DNA from: Ningiella ruwaisensis
GTDB taxonomy: Bacteria; Pseudomonadota; Gammaproteobacteria; Enterobacterales; Alteromonadaceae
Assembly (NCBI RefSeq): GCF_004798935.1
Contig: NZ_RAHT01000001.1
Location: forward strand, 62,001 to 126,000
Length of the DNA stretch: 64,000 nt
Direction: 5' to 3'
In this document: positions 55,868-64,000 of the stretch, piece by piece
Numbering within the stretch: the stretch's first letter is position 1
How the letters are laid out: the number at the start of each line of letters is the position of its first letter
Program-made: the position numbers and the translations under genes
Notes under the pieces: model-generated
The model's input: the letters and a program-made list of their open reading frames with translations, nothing else
What the model was told of the DNA's origin: nothing
Database searches by the model: none

Positions 55868-55910
55868 CAGGCAGCAAAAGGCAAACGCCCTATGCTGCCT
55901 GTGCTTTTTC
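55868..55910 (+). terminator. intrinsic terminator of the AlkB-like gene
   Basis: CAGGCAGCA and TGCTGCCTG form a 9-bp stem; inside the loop GGC/GCC adds a second small stem. It is followed by TGCTTTTTC. The right arm overlaps the last codons of the convergent MFS gene. Confidence 0.75.
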
Positions 55911-57209
55911 TGCCACTGCCCAATCCTTTTTGATGGTGATAGACGCCCAAAAGAATGTCAGTATGGAAAGGACGTATGGAACAATCAGCAAGGTCATTGA
56001 ATAACGCAAGGCCTCGCCCGACCCCATCGTCTCGGTGTAGGCATTACTGACGATACCAACTAAAGTCGGGCCGCCGCCAAGCGCAATGATGTTTAAAACA
56101 AAAAAGAAAAGTGCTGTAGACATCGCGCGAGCGTTGACAGGCGCAAGAGTTTGGGCAATAGCAAAGCAAGGACCTAAATACATACCAGAGGTGAAAAGTA
56201 ACACGGTAAGTAAGCCTAAAGATACCCAAGGGCTGGCGACATAAAGCGATAAAACAAAGCAAGGCACACCAATAATCATTGCACCTGTAGGAAGCCATGC
56301 ATATGCGCGTCGGTCGCGCTTGCCCCAACTATCTGCAATAACGCCGCCTAACCACACCCCTAGCGCGTAGGCGGTACCGTTAATAATTCCAAAACTTATC
56401 AATAGCGTCTGCACGGGCATATCAGGATGGATACGCACATAAAAATCAATAATCCAGGTAGCAATCGCATAATTACCAAAAGAACCAAACGAAATCCCTA
56501 AACACATGCCCCACCAAGTTGGGATCCTAAGCAGCGTGCTTACGGCTGTTTTTAATCTCATTTGCGCGGGACCTGACTTAACTGCTGTACGCTGCGGCTC
56601 TTTGATCGTCAGTTTCATTAGAATTGCAAGGGCGACGCCGGGCAAACCAACCGCAATCATGACAGTGCGCCAGTCTGTGCTGCCACCCTGTAAGAAAAAA
56701 GCAGATGCAAAATACGCCGCCATAATACCAAAGGGAATACCCAAAGAATAAATTCCCAGCGCTTTGGCGCGTTCACTGGGGTTGTATAAATCTGAAATCA
56801 TTGAGTGCGAAGGTGGACTGCCCCCGGCTTCCCCAATCCCTACACCTACACGCGCAATCGCCAGTTGTGTGAAGTTGCTGGCAAAGCCTGAAATCGCGGT
56901 AAAACCACTCCAAACGGTTAAGCTAATGGAGACGATATTCACCCGATTGTATCTGTCAGCCAGCCAGGCGATAGGGATACCCACCACTGTATACAGAAGC
57001 GCAAAAGCAAAGCCTTTCAACCAGCCAAGCTGCGCATCATCCAAACCAAGGTCTGCTTTGATAAATGGGGATAAAATGCCAATGATCTGTCTGTCAATAA
57101 AGTTAAAGGCATAAACTAGGGTCAGTATAAATAACACATAATTACGGTATGCATTAGACGGTTGTTCAGCGTTTGTTGTTATAGTTTGCGCTGGCTTCGG
57201 CTCAGACAT
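55890..57209 (-). CDS. MFS transporter, Spinster-type
   Basis: Inner-membrane MFS carrier of the Spinster family, members of which move sphingolipids, lysolipids or amphipathic metabolites. Seen: 12 predicted helices; YAFNFIDRQIIGILSPFIKADLGLDDAQLGWLKG-like start, GIPIAWLADRYNRV (the MFS motif A), GIGEAGGSPPSHSMISDLYNP (the Spinster/E-type TM4-5 signature) and GGVIADSWGKRDRRAYAW in the second half. The ATG at 57209 follows GCAGGAGAG; an upstream GTG would add seven residues. Located next to the AlkB-like gene and a thioesterase. Confidence 0.88.
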   Translation of the reverse strand: MSEPKPAQTITTNAEQPSNAYRNYVLFILTLVYAFNFIDRQIIGILSPFIKADLGLDDAQLGWLKGFAFALLYTVVGIPIAWLADRYNRVNIVSISLTVWSGFTAISGFASNFTQLAIARVGVGIGEAGGSPPSHSMISDLYNPSERAKALGIYSLGIPFGIMAAYFASAFFLQGGSTDWRTVMIAVGLPGVALAILMKLTIKEPQRTAVKSGPAQMRLKTAVSTLLRIPTWWGMCLGISFGSFGNYAIATWIIDFYVRIHPDMPVQTLLISFGIINGTAYALGVWLGGVIADSWGKRDRRAYAWLPTGAMIIGVPCFVLSLYVASPWVSLGLLTVLLFTSGMYLGPCFAIAQTLAPVNARAMSTALFFFVLNIIALGGGPTLVGIVSNAYTETMGSGEALRYSMTLLIVPYVLSILTFFWASITIKKDWAVAEKAQAA

Positions 57210-57471
57210 GCTTGCTCTCCTGCTCTGCACCGACTTGTTCGTGCAGTTCTGCCTACTAAGATACGCAATTTGTTTAATTAAGTGTTAATTTTTGTGAATT
57301 ATTTGTAAATATAGCAGGAGCTTATAGTTCTCCATTAGTTGATCAAGCGCTCTATTTGCTATGTTTCGCTGTATTTAATCCGCTTTTACTTTATCGTCGT
57401 ATCCTTGTAATATTTACAACTCCGACCACTTACATCTTGCGTTAGCAAACATGGAACATTAAAGGAAAATA

Positions 57472-58275
57472 ATGACTATTGACGAGCTTCTATCACATGC
57501 AACGCAGCATAAATCATCGCCGATGCGTGAATTCGTCGTACCAAAAGACTGGTCTCAGGGACGAACGGTTTATGGCGGTATCTCTACCGCGATGCTGTAT
57601 GTGGCTGCAAAGTCCTACGTTGATGATGAACGCAAAATAAGGAGTCTAAGCACCAATTTTGTAGGCCCTTTAGTATTTGATGCGCCATTTAACATTACGG
57701 TTGAAGAAGTCAGAGTCGGGTCGAATGTTTCTCAACTGCAAGCAAGGGCTGTTCAAAATGGCAAATATTGTGTGGTTGTTCAGGCTTGTTTTGCTAAAGC
57801 CAGACAGTCAAAAACGGGTAAAGAAAACACAGACGTTCACGATATGCCTAAGCCGGACAAGCCAAAATTTATTCCGCAAATTCCTAAAGTTACGCCCAAA
57901 TTTTTAAAGCACTTTGATTTGAGCATTCACTCGGGTGCTTTGCCATTTACAGGCAAAAAAAGCAGTCATTATCACGGCTGGATGCGCTTTAAAAAGCCAC
58001 CGCAGTCAATTACCGAAGCCCATATTATTGCCATGATTGATACATGGCCACCCACCTTGATACAGCAGCTGCGCTGGCCTGCTCCTGCAAGCACCATCAG
58101 TTGGAACCTGGAATTTATTTATCCACATCGTTCACTGTCCCCCGGTGACTGGTTTGCGTATAAGGAAGAAACGAGGCAAGCCGCCGATGGTTACGGACAC
58201 ACCGAGGCAACGGTGTGGGATGCATACGGCGAAGTTATTGCGCTTTCAAGGCAAACTATCGCCGTATTTGACTGA
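57472..58275 (+). CDS. acyl-CoA thioesterase family protein
   Basis: Hydrolase of the TesB-like double hotdog (4HBT_3) type that releases fatty acids from CoA thioesters. Seen: an N-terminal hotdog with WSQGRTVYGGISTAML (substrate-binding loop and helix), SLSTNFVGPLVFDAPF, and a second hotdog with ITEAHIIAMIDTWPPTLI and SWNLEFIYPHR; the usual catalytic Asp region is preserved as MIDTW. Length 267 fits. ATG follows AAAGGAAAATA. Probably a housekeeping or catabolic thioesterase; it lies near other lipid-related genes. Confidence 0.87.
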   Translation: MTIDELLSHATQHKSSPMREFVVPKDWSQGRTVYGGISTAMLYVAAKSYVDDERKIRSLSTNFVGPLVFDAPFNITVEEVRVGSNVSQLQARAVQNGKYCVVVQACFAKARQSKTGKENTDVHDMPKPDKPKFIPQIPKVTPKFLKHFDLSIHSGALPFTGKKSSHYHGWMRFKKPPQSITEAHIIAMIDTWPPTLIQQLRWPAPASTISWNLEFIYPHRSLSPGDWFAYKEETRQAADGYGHTEATVWDAYGEVIALSRQTIAVFD

Positions 58276-58286
58276 GAGGTATGAAG

Positions 58287-59180
58287 TTAAGCCGCTCGGC
58301 TAACGTCTTTGTTAAAGAGTTTTAGTGTATCGCTCACCTGCTCTCTAACTTCATCGAAGGCATCAGCGATTTGTTCTGCACTTATATCGAGGCTCATATA
58401 TAAAAAGCTAGGCACATGCTCGGTTATGTTGTAATACTCAGGATAAGTCAGCGTTAGAGCAAGTTCATACGACAGTTGCATAATTTGCGTTTCAACGGTA
58501 ACTGAGGGCACATCATCGTGATGTTGCATAGCAATGGTGGATACAATTGAATCGGGAAGTAGCCAGCGCTGTAGCAAAGACGCTGAGATTTCAGCGTAAC
58601 TGAAACCAAGCATGTCTGTTTGGCTTTGTTTTGGTTTAACAGAACGACCAAAACGATTGCAGTCTCTTACCATCGTAGGATTGATGCGCAATACTGCCAG
58701 TTCTCCCACATTGTGCAATAAACCGCTCGTAATCACTCTGTGCACATCTCGCTCACCGCATAGCTTTGCGATATGTTTGCCCATAAATGCAGCAAAAAGC
58801 GCTTGTTGCCAAAATTTATCGGGGTCAATATATTTGCTTTGCTCTTGCCCCAGTATGTTAGACACGCTGAAAACGAGAGCGTAATCGTAGACTGCACGCA
58901 CGCCAATTACCTGTATAGCACGCTCGACCGTTTCTATTTTTCTTGAAAACCGGTAAATAGAGCTATTGGCTAATTTTAGTATTTGTGCAGAAAGCCCAGG
59001 ATCCAGCATCACAACTTTCGCAATATCATCCACGCTCGCTTTACCGGAATCTGCCATCCGCTTGACTTGCGAGGCTGTTTCAGGTATCGAAAATAGTTCT
59101 GCTGCTTTTTGTGAGTACTCAATCGCATTCATAGTTGGCCTACTGAAATTTTCATCTACCGCTCTTAGTCTATTAATCAT
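58287..59180 (-). CDS. HDOD-domain protein
   Basis: 297-residue cytosolic signalling protein with a single HDOD domain (about residues 22-225). Seen: PETASQVKRMADSGKASVDDIAKVV, VMLDPGLSAQILKLANSS, ETVERAIQVIGVRAVYDYAL, SGLLHNVGELAV and MQHHDDVP; the HD pair of true phosphodiesterases is absent at the expected place, which is normal for HDOD proteins that act as scaffolds. A C-terminal tail of 60 residues follows. It starts in an ATGA overlap with the PanE-type gene, so both are made from one message. Its partner system is not in view. Confidence 0.88.
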   Translation of the reverse strand: MINRLRAVDENFSRPTMNAIEYSQKAAELFSIPETASQVKRMADSGKASVDDIAKVVMLDPGLSAQILKLANSSIYRFSRKIETVERAIQVIGVRAVYDYALVFSVSNILGQEQSKYIDPDKFWQQALFAAFMGKHIAKLCGERDVHRVITSGLLHNVGELAVLRINPTMVRDCNRFGRSVKPKQSQTDMLGFSYAEISASLLQRWLLPDSIVSTIAMQHHDDVPSVTVETQIMQLSYELALTLTYPEYYNITEHVPSFLYMSLDISAEQIADAFDEVREQVSDTLKLFNKDVSRAA

Positions 59181-60295
59181 GTGTCCTGCTCTTTTTCAAA
59201 CTGCATCACCGCATCTTTAAACGCATTTGCAGACAATCGTTTACCCGATTGTGCCTCATGGATTAAAGATACTATCCATTGATTGGCCGGCGCACTGATA
59301 TCCAGCTTTTGCGCCTGACTGACCACCTTGCCATTGATATAATCAACTTCAGTAGGTTTGTTGTTTTGCAAATCCCACCACATTGATAATTTAACTGCTG
59401 GATCAATAGCGAGCATTTTTTGCGCAAGCACTTTAAAAGGTACATTGGGCAATTTTAATACTTTAGGTATCCATTTATTCGGCAGATTTGCGATTTTCGG
59501 TAGTTTTATTTTTTGTTTTTCAGTTACTAAGAGTAATTCCTGCATTAAACGTGCGATAAACTTTCGATAAACAGGCGTCTCAAGCATTTGCTTGACGGGG
59601 ATATCAGCCAAGGCGTTAACGGCATTGCTAAGGTTCAATTGTAGCTTGGCCCATTGCAGAGCTGTCATGTCATAGCTGATGTTAACAGGCAAAATATCGC
59701 TGTTTAATTGACTCGCCAACCATTTGGTAAAGCTTTCCAATTCAGGCGTGACTTCAAGGACCATACGCCCTTGAGATCCTCTGTGAAAGCAGCCCGGTTC
59801 ATCATTAACAACGTTAAAAGGCACCATTGCCCGTATGACTTTATTGTGAGGGAAGGCCTTTTTGATTATTTCGTGAGTGCCCACACCATTTTGACAACAT
59901 ATGATCAGCGTTTTAGGGCCTAAGCTATGCGTTTGTAAATCAGTAATGGCGTCCTGTAGCATCGTGCATTTTACGGTTAACCAGAGCACATCTATTTGCT
60001 CAACCTGACTAAATTCACTGTTTGTAACCAGCCTTGGTGAAGGCTGTACATTAAACCGTCTGCCTTTGTAGTCGCTTAAAACATACTGCTTTTCTAATTG
60101 CTCTAAAAAACGTGGGCGCCCCAGTAAACTCACATGTTGCTGAGCACGAATGAGCGCACCGCCTAAATAGCACCCAATTAAGCCGGCTCCAAAAACAAGG
60201 TGATGTGATTGCTTGAATTTACCCTGTTCGGATAAAGACTTGGTTTGATTTAATGGCTTAGTCTTGCTTTTTGCTTGTGATAGACTTGCGCTCAA
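59177..60295 (-). CDS. ketopantoate reductase PanE/ApbA family protein
   Basis: NADPH-dependent oxidoreductase of the PanE/ApbA fold. Seen: the Rossmann loop FGAGLIGCYLGGAL, VLWLTVKCTMLQDAI, CCQNGVGTHEII, and the C-terminal helical domain with the catalytic-type Lys in ALQWAKLQLNLSNAVNALA and KPTEVDYINGKVV. The start is probably TTG at 60295 after GGGAG (372 residues, with about 30 variable residues before the Rossmann loop); the open frame continues 51 codons upstream, into the divergent glycosyltransferase gene, with no family resemblance. The true substrate may be ketopantoate or another 2-oxoacid derivative. Coupled to the HDOD gene. Confidence 0.82.
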   Translation of the reverse strand: MSASLSQAKSKTKPLNQTKSLSEQGKFKQSHHLVFGAGLIGCYLGGALIRAQQHVSLLGRPRFLEQLEKQYVLSDYKGRRFNVQPSPRLVTNSEFSQVEQIDVLWLTVKCTMLQDAITDLQTHSLGPKTLIICCQNGVGTHEIIKKAFPHNKVIRAMVPFNVVNDEPGCFHRGSQGRMVLEVTPELESFTKWLASQLNSDILPVNISYDMTALQWAKLQLNLSNAVNALADIPVKQMLETPVYRKFIARLMQELLLVTEKQKIKLPKIANLPNKWIPKVLKLPNVPFKVLAQKMLAIDPAVKLSMWWDLQNNKPTEVDYINGKVVSQAQKLDISAPANQWIVSLIHEAQSGKRLSANAFKDAVMQFEKEQDT

Positions 60296-60323
60296 CCTAA
60301 TCTCCCAATCATAAGATGCGTAA

Positions 60324-61715
60324 GTGAGTACGTCCCAAAGTAGCAAAAGCGGTGAGCAAGATGCAACTAAATTCCGCATCCTCGTTGTAGGCTTTGTTTG
60401 GCCAGAACTTCGTTCAACAGCTGCAAGCCAGAATATTGTCAGTATCATGCGAGTGCTCGAAGATGCTGGACATGAATTACATTTTGCAAGCGCTGCCCAG
60501 CAGAGCGAACGCTTCCAATTAGAACAGTCTCAACGTGATATTTTATTGAGGATTCAATGTCACTCGATTAGGCTAAACTGTGACAGCTTTGACGAATTTA
60601 TAAAGCACTTACAGCCGACAATTGTGATTTTTGACCGTTTTCTAAGCGAAGAGCAATTTGCTTGGCGAGTCATGAAACATGCCCCTAATGCATTACGGGT
60701 ATTAGATTTAGAAGACCTGCATTTTCTGCGACAGGCGCGACATCAATACTATAAACAGACAGGTTATTCGGCAAATTATTTCCCTAAGCCCTCTACCATA
60801 TTCGAAAAAGCCAATCAGCAACTACTTAATAGTGATCTGTGTGCCAGAGAGCTTGCCAGCATACTTCGATGCGACCTAAATCTTACGCTGTCAATTGATG
60901 AATATAATATCCTGACTACGCGTTTTAATGTAGATGAAAGAAAATTAGCACTCGTGCCATTTATTGGAGCAAGTTTTGCCGGTTTGGATATAGATAACAT
61001 GGATATGGATAACTTGAATGCAGACAAGTTAACTACTGATGCATTGAAAAAAAGCGAGACCTATAATAATCAGCAAGATTTTATCAGTATTGGCAATTTC
61101 AAACATGCGCCTAACATCGAGGCGGTAAGAATACTGGTGCAAAAAATCTGGCCAAAAATTCGCGCTAAGCTTCCTAACGTTGCGCTGCATATTTATGGCG
61201 CCTATCTGCCACCAAAAATAAAAGCATTAGAAGATATCAAACACGGGATATTCATGCATGGATACGTTGAAGATCATGAGGCTTTATTTGCAAATGCAAA
61301 GGTAATGCTAGCGCCTATCGTATTTGGCGCGGGCGTAAAGGGAAAACTTCGCGATGCTTGCTTTGCAAGTCTTCCGAGCGTGGTAACTTCAATGGCAGTG
61401 GAAGGTATACGCTTTTCTCACTGGCCCGGTGCAATCGCAGATTCAGAGGCCGAGTTTGTCAAGCAAGCAGTAAGGGTGTATGAAGATGCCATCGAAATTA
61501 AATCCAATCAGGCGCTTTTTAAAGACATCATTCAACGGAATTTCGATTTTACTGTCAACCAGCAAAGCTTAATTAAGGCCTTAACAGAAGCTTGCTTGAA
61601 TAACGCTGAACGACGAGTAAGTGACTTTATGCAAAACATGACGTGCCATCAAACGCTGGCGGCTCATCAGTATATGAGCCAATGGATCAACGCAAAAAAT
61701 CAGAATAAGGCGTAG
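60324..61715 (+). CDS. glycosyltransferase (GT4-like)
   Basis: 463-residue cytosolic glycosyltransferase, likely retaining GT-B of family 4. Seen: N-terminal acceptor domain (ILVVGFVWPELRSTAASQN), a C-terminal donor domain with FISIGNFKHAPNIEAVR, ALHIYGAYLPP, MHGYVEDHEALFANAKVMLAPI and VFGAGVKGKLRDA (the usual GT4 nucleotide-sugar signature region). A short repetitive insert GLDIDNMDMDNLNADKL (about residues 216-232) separates the halves. The start codon is GTG after a weak AAG site. Divergent from the PanE-type gene. Acceptor unknown; surface polysaccharide is common. Confidence 0.85.
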   Translation: MSTSQSSKSGEQDATKFRILVVGFVWPELRSTAASQNIVSIMRVLEDAGHELHFASAAQQSERFQLEQSQRDILLRIQCHSIRLNCDSFDEFIKHLQPTIVIFDRFLSEEQFAWRVMKHAPNALRVLDLEDLHFLRQARHQYYKQTGYSANYFPKPSTIFEKANQQLLNSDLCARELASILRCDLNLTLSIDEYNILTTRFNVDERKLALVPFIGASFAGLDIDNMDMDNLNADKLTTDALKKSETYNNQQDFISIGNFKHAPNIEAVRILVQKIWPKIRAKLPNVALHIYGAYLPPKIKALEDIKHGIFMHGYVEDHEALFANAKVMLAPIVFGAGVKGKLRDACFASLPSVVTSMAVEGIRFSHWPGAIADSEAEFVKQAVRVYEDAIEIKSNQALFKDIIQRNFDFTVNQQSLIKALTEACLNNAERRVSDFMQNMTCHQTLAAHQYMSQWINAKNQNKA

Positions 61716-61748
61716 TTTCCTGCAAGCTAGCGCATGAAGGTTATCTGC

Positions 61749-63647
61749 TTATTGACTCTCACTTAAAGATCGTATTTTTGCGATCAGTTGCGTGACACCA
61801 TCTTTTCGGCCCTGACTGAAATAAGCGCTTAGTCCCAATTGACGTAAATAACCTTCATAATCAAAAGTGTCAGGCCTAAACGTGTTATCATCGTTGTGAT
61901 CAGATGAAACGCGATGAAACATAAGCTGGGCGTGTTTGTTTAATAGTACGGCCAATATGCCTCGCACCACTTTTGTGCTGGCATAGGCCTGTAATTCATC
62001 AGAGTCGAGCGACTTTGTAAGCCATACCTTCGCTTCACAACCTGAAACTTCATTTTCTGTGCGTCGCGCCCCTTCCGGTAATTCATTCAAGTTTTTGCTA
62101 AAGAGAAGCAAAAGCCGATGTTTTGATGCCCAGTCTTTTGCCTCTAGAAAGGCTTGCTCCCAATCCAAATGAAATTCATTTTGTGCAATGTCTTTGCTAT
62201 GACTGTTTTTGCCATGCCTTGCTTTGCCTTGCTCAGTAAGCGAGACATCAGCACCCTTTTCAGGGATGGCTAAGACCTTATTAAGTGCCGTGATAAAGGT
62301 GTCGATATCTTCCATCGAATTATAACAGGCGAGCGATACCCTTAAACAAGCATCAATACCCATTGACGCAAGCAAAGGCATGGCGCAATGCTGTCCAAAA
62401 CGCAGTGCTATATTGTGCTCATATAAAGCGCTTGCCAGGCTGTAATTATCCTGAATGAGACATTTCGTTTCTGCCTGCAATGATTGCTGTGATGATTGCT
62501 GTGATGAATGTTCAGGAAGCAAAATAAAACTCACAAGTCCAATTTCAGGTTCGCCTAATATTTTAATGCGTTTAAAAGACTTCAGTTTGCGTTTTAAATA
62601 AGCAAAAAGGGATTTTTCATGTTCGCGAATGGCTTGCATGTTTTCCTGCAAGTATTGGCAGCTTTCAGCAAACGCAAGGACTCCGGCAACATTCTGCGTG
62701 CCTGCTTCAAACTTAAGAGGTGCAGGCGCAGCGTGAAAATCTTTAAAGGAGACTTGTTTGACCATTTCCCCCCCTAGCTTGCTCGGATTTAGAGAAGCCA
62801 GCAGTTCAGAGCGCCCATAAAAAGCACCTACTCCATTTGGTCCATACATTTTGTGTGCACTAAACACATAAAAATCACAATTTAAGGCTTTTACATCGAC
62901 CGGCATATGCGTAAGCGCTTGTGTGCCATCAATGACGCTTAATGCGCCTACCGCCTTTGCCTGTTGGCATATTCGCTCTATTGGATAAATCAAACCGAGT
63001 ACGTTTGAGACATGCGCAATGGCGACTATCGCAGTATCCTTATTAATTTGTGATAGCCACCTGTTTAAGGTGTCTTTGGTAAATAATGAAGTTTGTTGAC
63101 AGTCAGTGCCTTCTGTTTCAAGCCTCAAAACCTCAATTTCCATATTCAATCGCTTTGCCAGCGCTTGCCAAGGCAAAATATTTGCATGATGCTCACTTTC
63201 ACAAATGAGAATTTTACGCGGGGCAGACTCATTCGATTTATTTTGTTTGGCGATATGCTCAGGGCCTTTTAATAAATGCAAAAAAGCTTGGTCAATGCCT
63301 TGAGCAATAAGATTGATACTTTCTGTTGCGCCACTTGTTAGCACGAGTTCATTTGGATTTGCGTTTATTAGCCCGGCGATAGACGCCCGTGCAGTCTCAA
63401 ATTTTCCGGTGGCTTGATTTGCCAAGGGGTATGCACTTCGATGAACACTGGCATTTTCATGCGCCTGAAAGTTCTGCTGCAGGGCTATGCTGCTTCTTAA
63501 TTTTTGCGAAGTCGCCGCGCTATCAAGGTAGATACATGCTGTATTTTGGCTGCTTTGGTCATTGAAGGAATCATGCCCGCCCATGGGAGGATCAATAAAA
63601 GTGTGGAGATCAAAAAAAGGAAAATCCTGTCTAAATGGTGATGTCAT
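61749..63647 (-). CDS. CsdA-CsdE/SufS-SufE fusion cysteine desulfurase
   Basis: One chain carrying a PLP cysteine desulfurase and its sulfur acceptor, supplying persulfide sulfur for Fe-S clusters or other thiolation. Seen: desulfurase part (about residues 1-460) with NELVLTSGATESINL, CESEHHANILPWQ, the PLP Lys in VFSAHKMYGPNGVG, and the active-site Cys in RFGQHCAMPLL; then a linker and a SufE-like domain whose acceptor Cys is in VSGCEAKVWL, about 95 residues from the end. A 12-nt duplication (TGATTGCTGTGA at 62481 and 62493) encodes a Gln/Ser repeat. ATG at 63647 is chosen over a TTG seven codons earlier. Confidence 0.92.
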   Translation of the reverse strand: MTSPFRQDFPFFDLHTFIDPPMGGHDSFNDQSSQNTACIYLDSAATSQKLRSSIALQQNFQAHENASVHRSAYPLANQATGKFETARASIAGLINANPNELVLTSGATESINLIAQGIDQAFLHLLKGPEHIAKQNKSNESAPRKILICESEHHANILPWQALAKRLNMEIEVLRLETEGTDCQQTSLFTKDTLNRWLSQINKDTAIVAIAHVSNVLGLIYPIERICQQAKAVGALSVIDGTQALTHMPVDVKALNCDFYVFSAHKMYGPNGVGAFYGRSELLASLNPSKLGGEMVKQVSFKDFHAAPAPLKFEAGTQNVAGVLAFAESCQYLQENMQAIREHEKSLFAYLKRKLKSFKRIKILGEPEIGLVSFILLPEHSSQQSSQQSLQAETKCLIQDNYSLASALYEHNIALRFGQHCAMPLLASMGIDACLRVSLACYNSMEDIDTFITALNKVLAIPEKGADVSLTEQGKARHGKNSHSKDIAQNEFHLDWEQAFLEAKDWASKHRLLLLFSKNLNELPEGARRTENEVSGCEAKVWLTKSLDSDELQAYASTKVVRGILAVLLNKHAQLMFHRVSSDHNDDNTFRPDTFDYEGYLRQLGLSAYFSQGRKDGVTQLIAKIRSLSESQ

Positions 63648-63948
63648 AAAAAACGCTCTATTTTGCAACGGCGATATTGTAGCATTTTGATAAATTCTGC
63701 GACTTAAAAAGTTGTTTTATCAAAAAAGAGCTCAGCGGCTTTATCCTTAATGAATTGAGTCAAACGCAGCTTTATTGAGCAGAGTGAACACTTTTTTACG
63801 CTTATCAAAACAAATAATTGCAATGCTGCCCCATTTATCAAACAATTTGTTAAACTCTTAGGCAATTATAAAGCTACAAATTGTGCAAAAATAAGATTCA
63901 GCTGTTCTTTTCACAGGTTCTACTCAGATTCTTGTGAACATGAATACG
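63648..63948. other. AT-rich intergenic region at the right edge
   Basis: About 300 bp without a gene I would defend. TTGTTA (63847-63852) and TATAAA (63867-63872) resemble promoter hexamers, but the spacing is only 14. Confidence 0.4.
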
Positions 63949-64000
63949 CTATTTAAACTTGCTTTCAATTTGACGAACGTTTTCAAGGGCCTTTGATTTG
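63949..64000 (-). CDS. possible 3' end of a gene running off the right edge
   Basis: Partial minus-strand frame ending TAG at 63949-63951. The last residues read KSKALENVRQIESKFK, an amphipathic basic/acidic helix that looks like a genuine protein end. Only 17 codons are visible, so neither family nor reality can be decided. Confidence 0.35.
   Translation of the reverse strand, partial: KSKALENVRQIESKFK

Noticed and set aside
59177-60448. Longer PanE-type protein starting at 60448
   Set aside because: The extra 51 residues overlap the divergent glycosyltransferase gene and do not look like the family; TTG at 60295 has a ribosome site.
63940-63996. 18-codon plus-strand frame MNTLFKLAFNLTNVFKGL at the right edge
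   Set aside because: No ribosome site; the opposite strand has a more convincing gene end in the same place.
1-64000. CRISPR arrays, insertion sequences, prophage or rRNA
   Set aside because: No regularly spaced direct repeats, transposase or integrase motifs, phage structural genes or rRNA sequence were seen on either strand.

Overview
The window is a 64 kb piece of chromosome from a marine gammaproteobacterium, most likely an Alteromonadales/Alteromonadaceae relative. The grounds are the gene set (short OpgH, a TIGR03503-type protein, DUF2058, the liuRABCDE leucine operon, a CsdA-CsdE fusion, a lone astB), moderate-to-low GC, dense mixed-strand packing, and three tandem tRNA-Asp genes that encode CCA. 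I saw no insertion sequence, prophage, CRISPR array or rRNA. Calls rest on reading motifs and lengths; no database search was run.

Layout. 0-10 kb: RNA and DNA housekeeping (HAD phosphatase-rluC, rne with a long leader and a repeat-rich tail, an unknown lipoprotein pair, topA-DUF2058). 10-17 kb: astB, a Big_1-like surface lipoprotein, a dicarboxylate/glutamate symporter and lolD plus a lipoprotein-release permease. 17.3-17.8 kb: three tRNA-Asp genes behind a strong stable-RNA-type promoter. 17.8-28 kb: a TIGR03503-like membrane protein overlapping dnaQ, rnhA-rlmI, two small secreted EF-hand proteins, an outer-membrane barrel, opgGH for osmoregulated periplasmic glucans, and a PilZ protein. 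28-37 kb: hrpA, a secreted isoaspartyl peptidase, an orphan small protein, sbcB and a FapA/DUF342 protein. 37.4-39.7 kb: an accessory-looking minus-strand islet. 40-49 kb: leucine/isovalerate catabolism, with a thiolase divergent from liuR-liuA-liuB-liuC-liuD-liuE. 49-64 kb: an MFS carrier, MscS channel, glgC, alpha/beta hydrolase, an AraC regulator divergent from an AlkB-like membrane di-iron oxygenase, a Spinster-type MFS carrier, thioesterase, HDOD protein, PanE-type reductase, glycosyltransferase and the CsdA-CsdE fusion.

How the genes work together. LiuA, LiuB+LiuD, LiuC and LiuE carry isovaleryl-CoA through methylcrotonyl-, methylglutaconyl- and HMG-CoA to acetoacetate and acetyl-CoA; the divergent thiolase can split acetoacetyl-CoA. 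A perfect 20-bp palindrome between candidate -35 and -10 elements upstream of liuR looks like a MerR-type operator. opgG and opgH overlap and act as one unit. The AraC/AlkB-like pair, Spinster carrier and thioesterase suggest an alkyl-chain or lipid theme, which is inference only.

The best candidate for something undescribed is the islet at 37.4-39.7 kb: a 293-residue unknown protein coupled by an ATGA overlap to a four-helix membrane protein, then a nested chain of a 32-aa hydrophobic ORF, a 43-aa ORF and an XRE regulator, with an upstream single-domain protein separated by an imperfect inverted repeat of about 56 bp. The compact coupled layout resembles small mobile cassettes or defence/toxin units, but no function can be read from the sequence.
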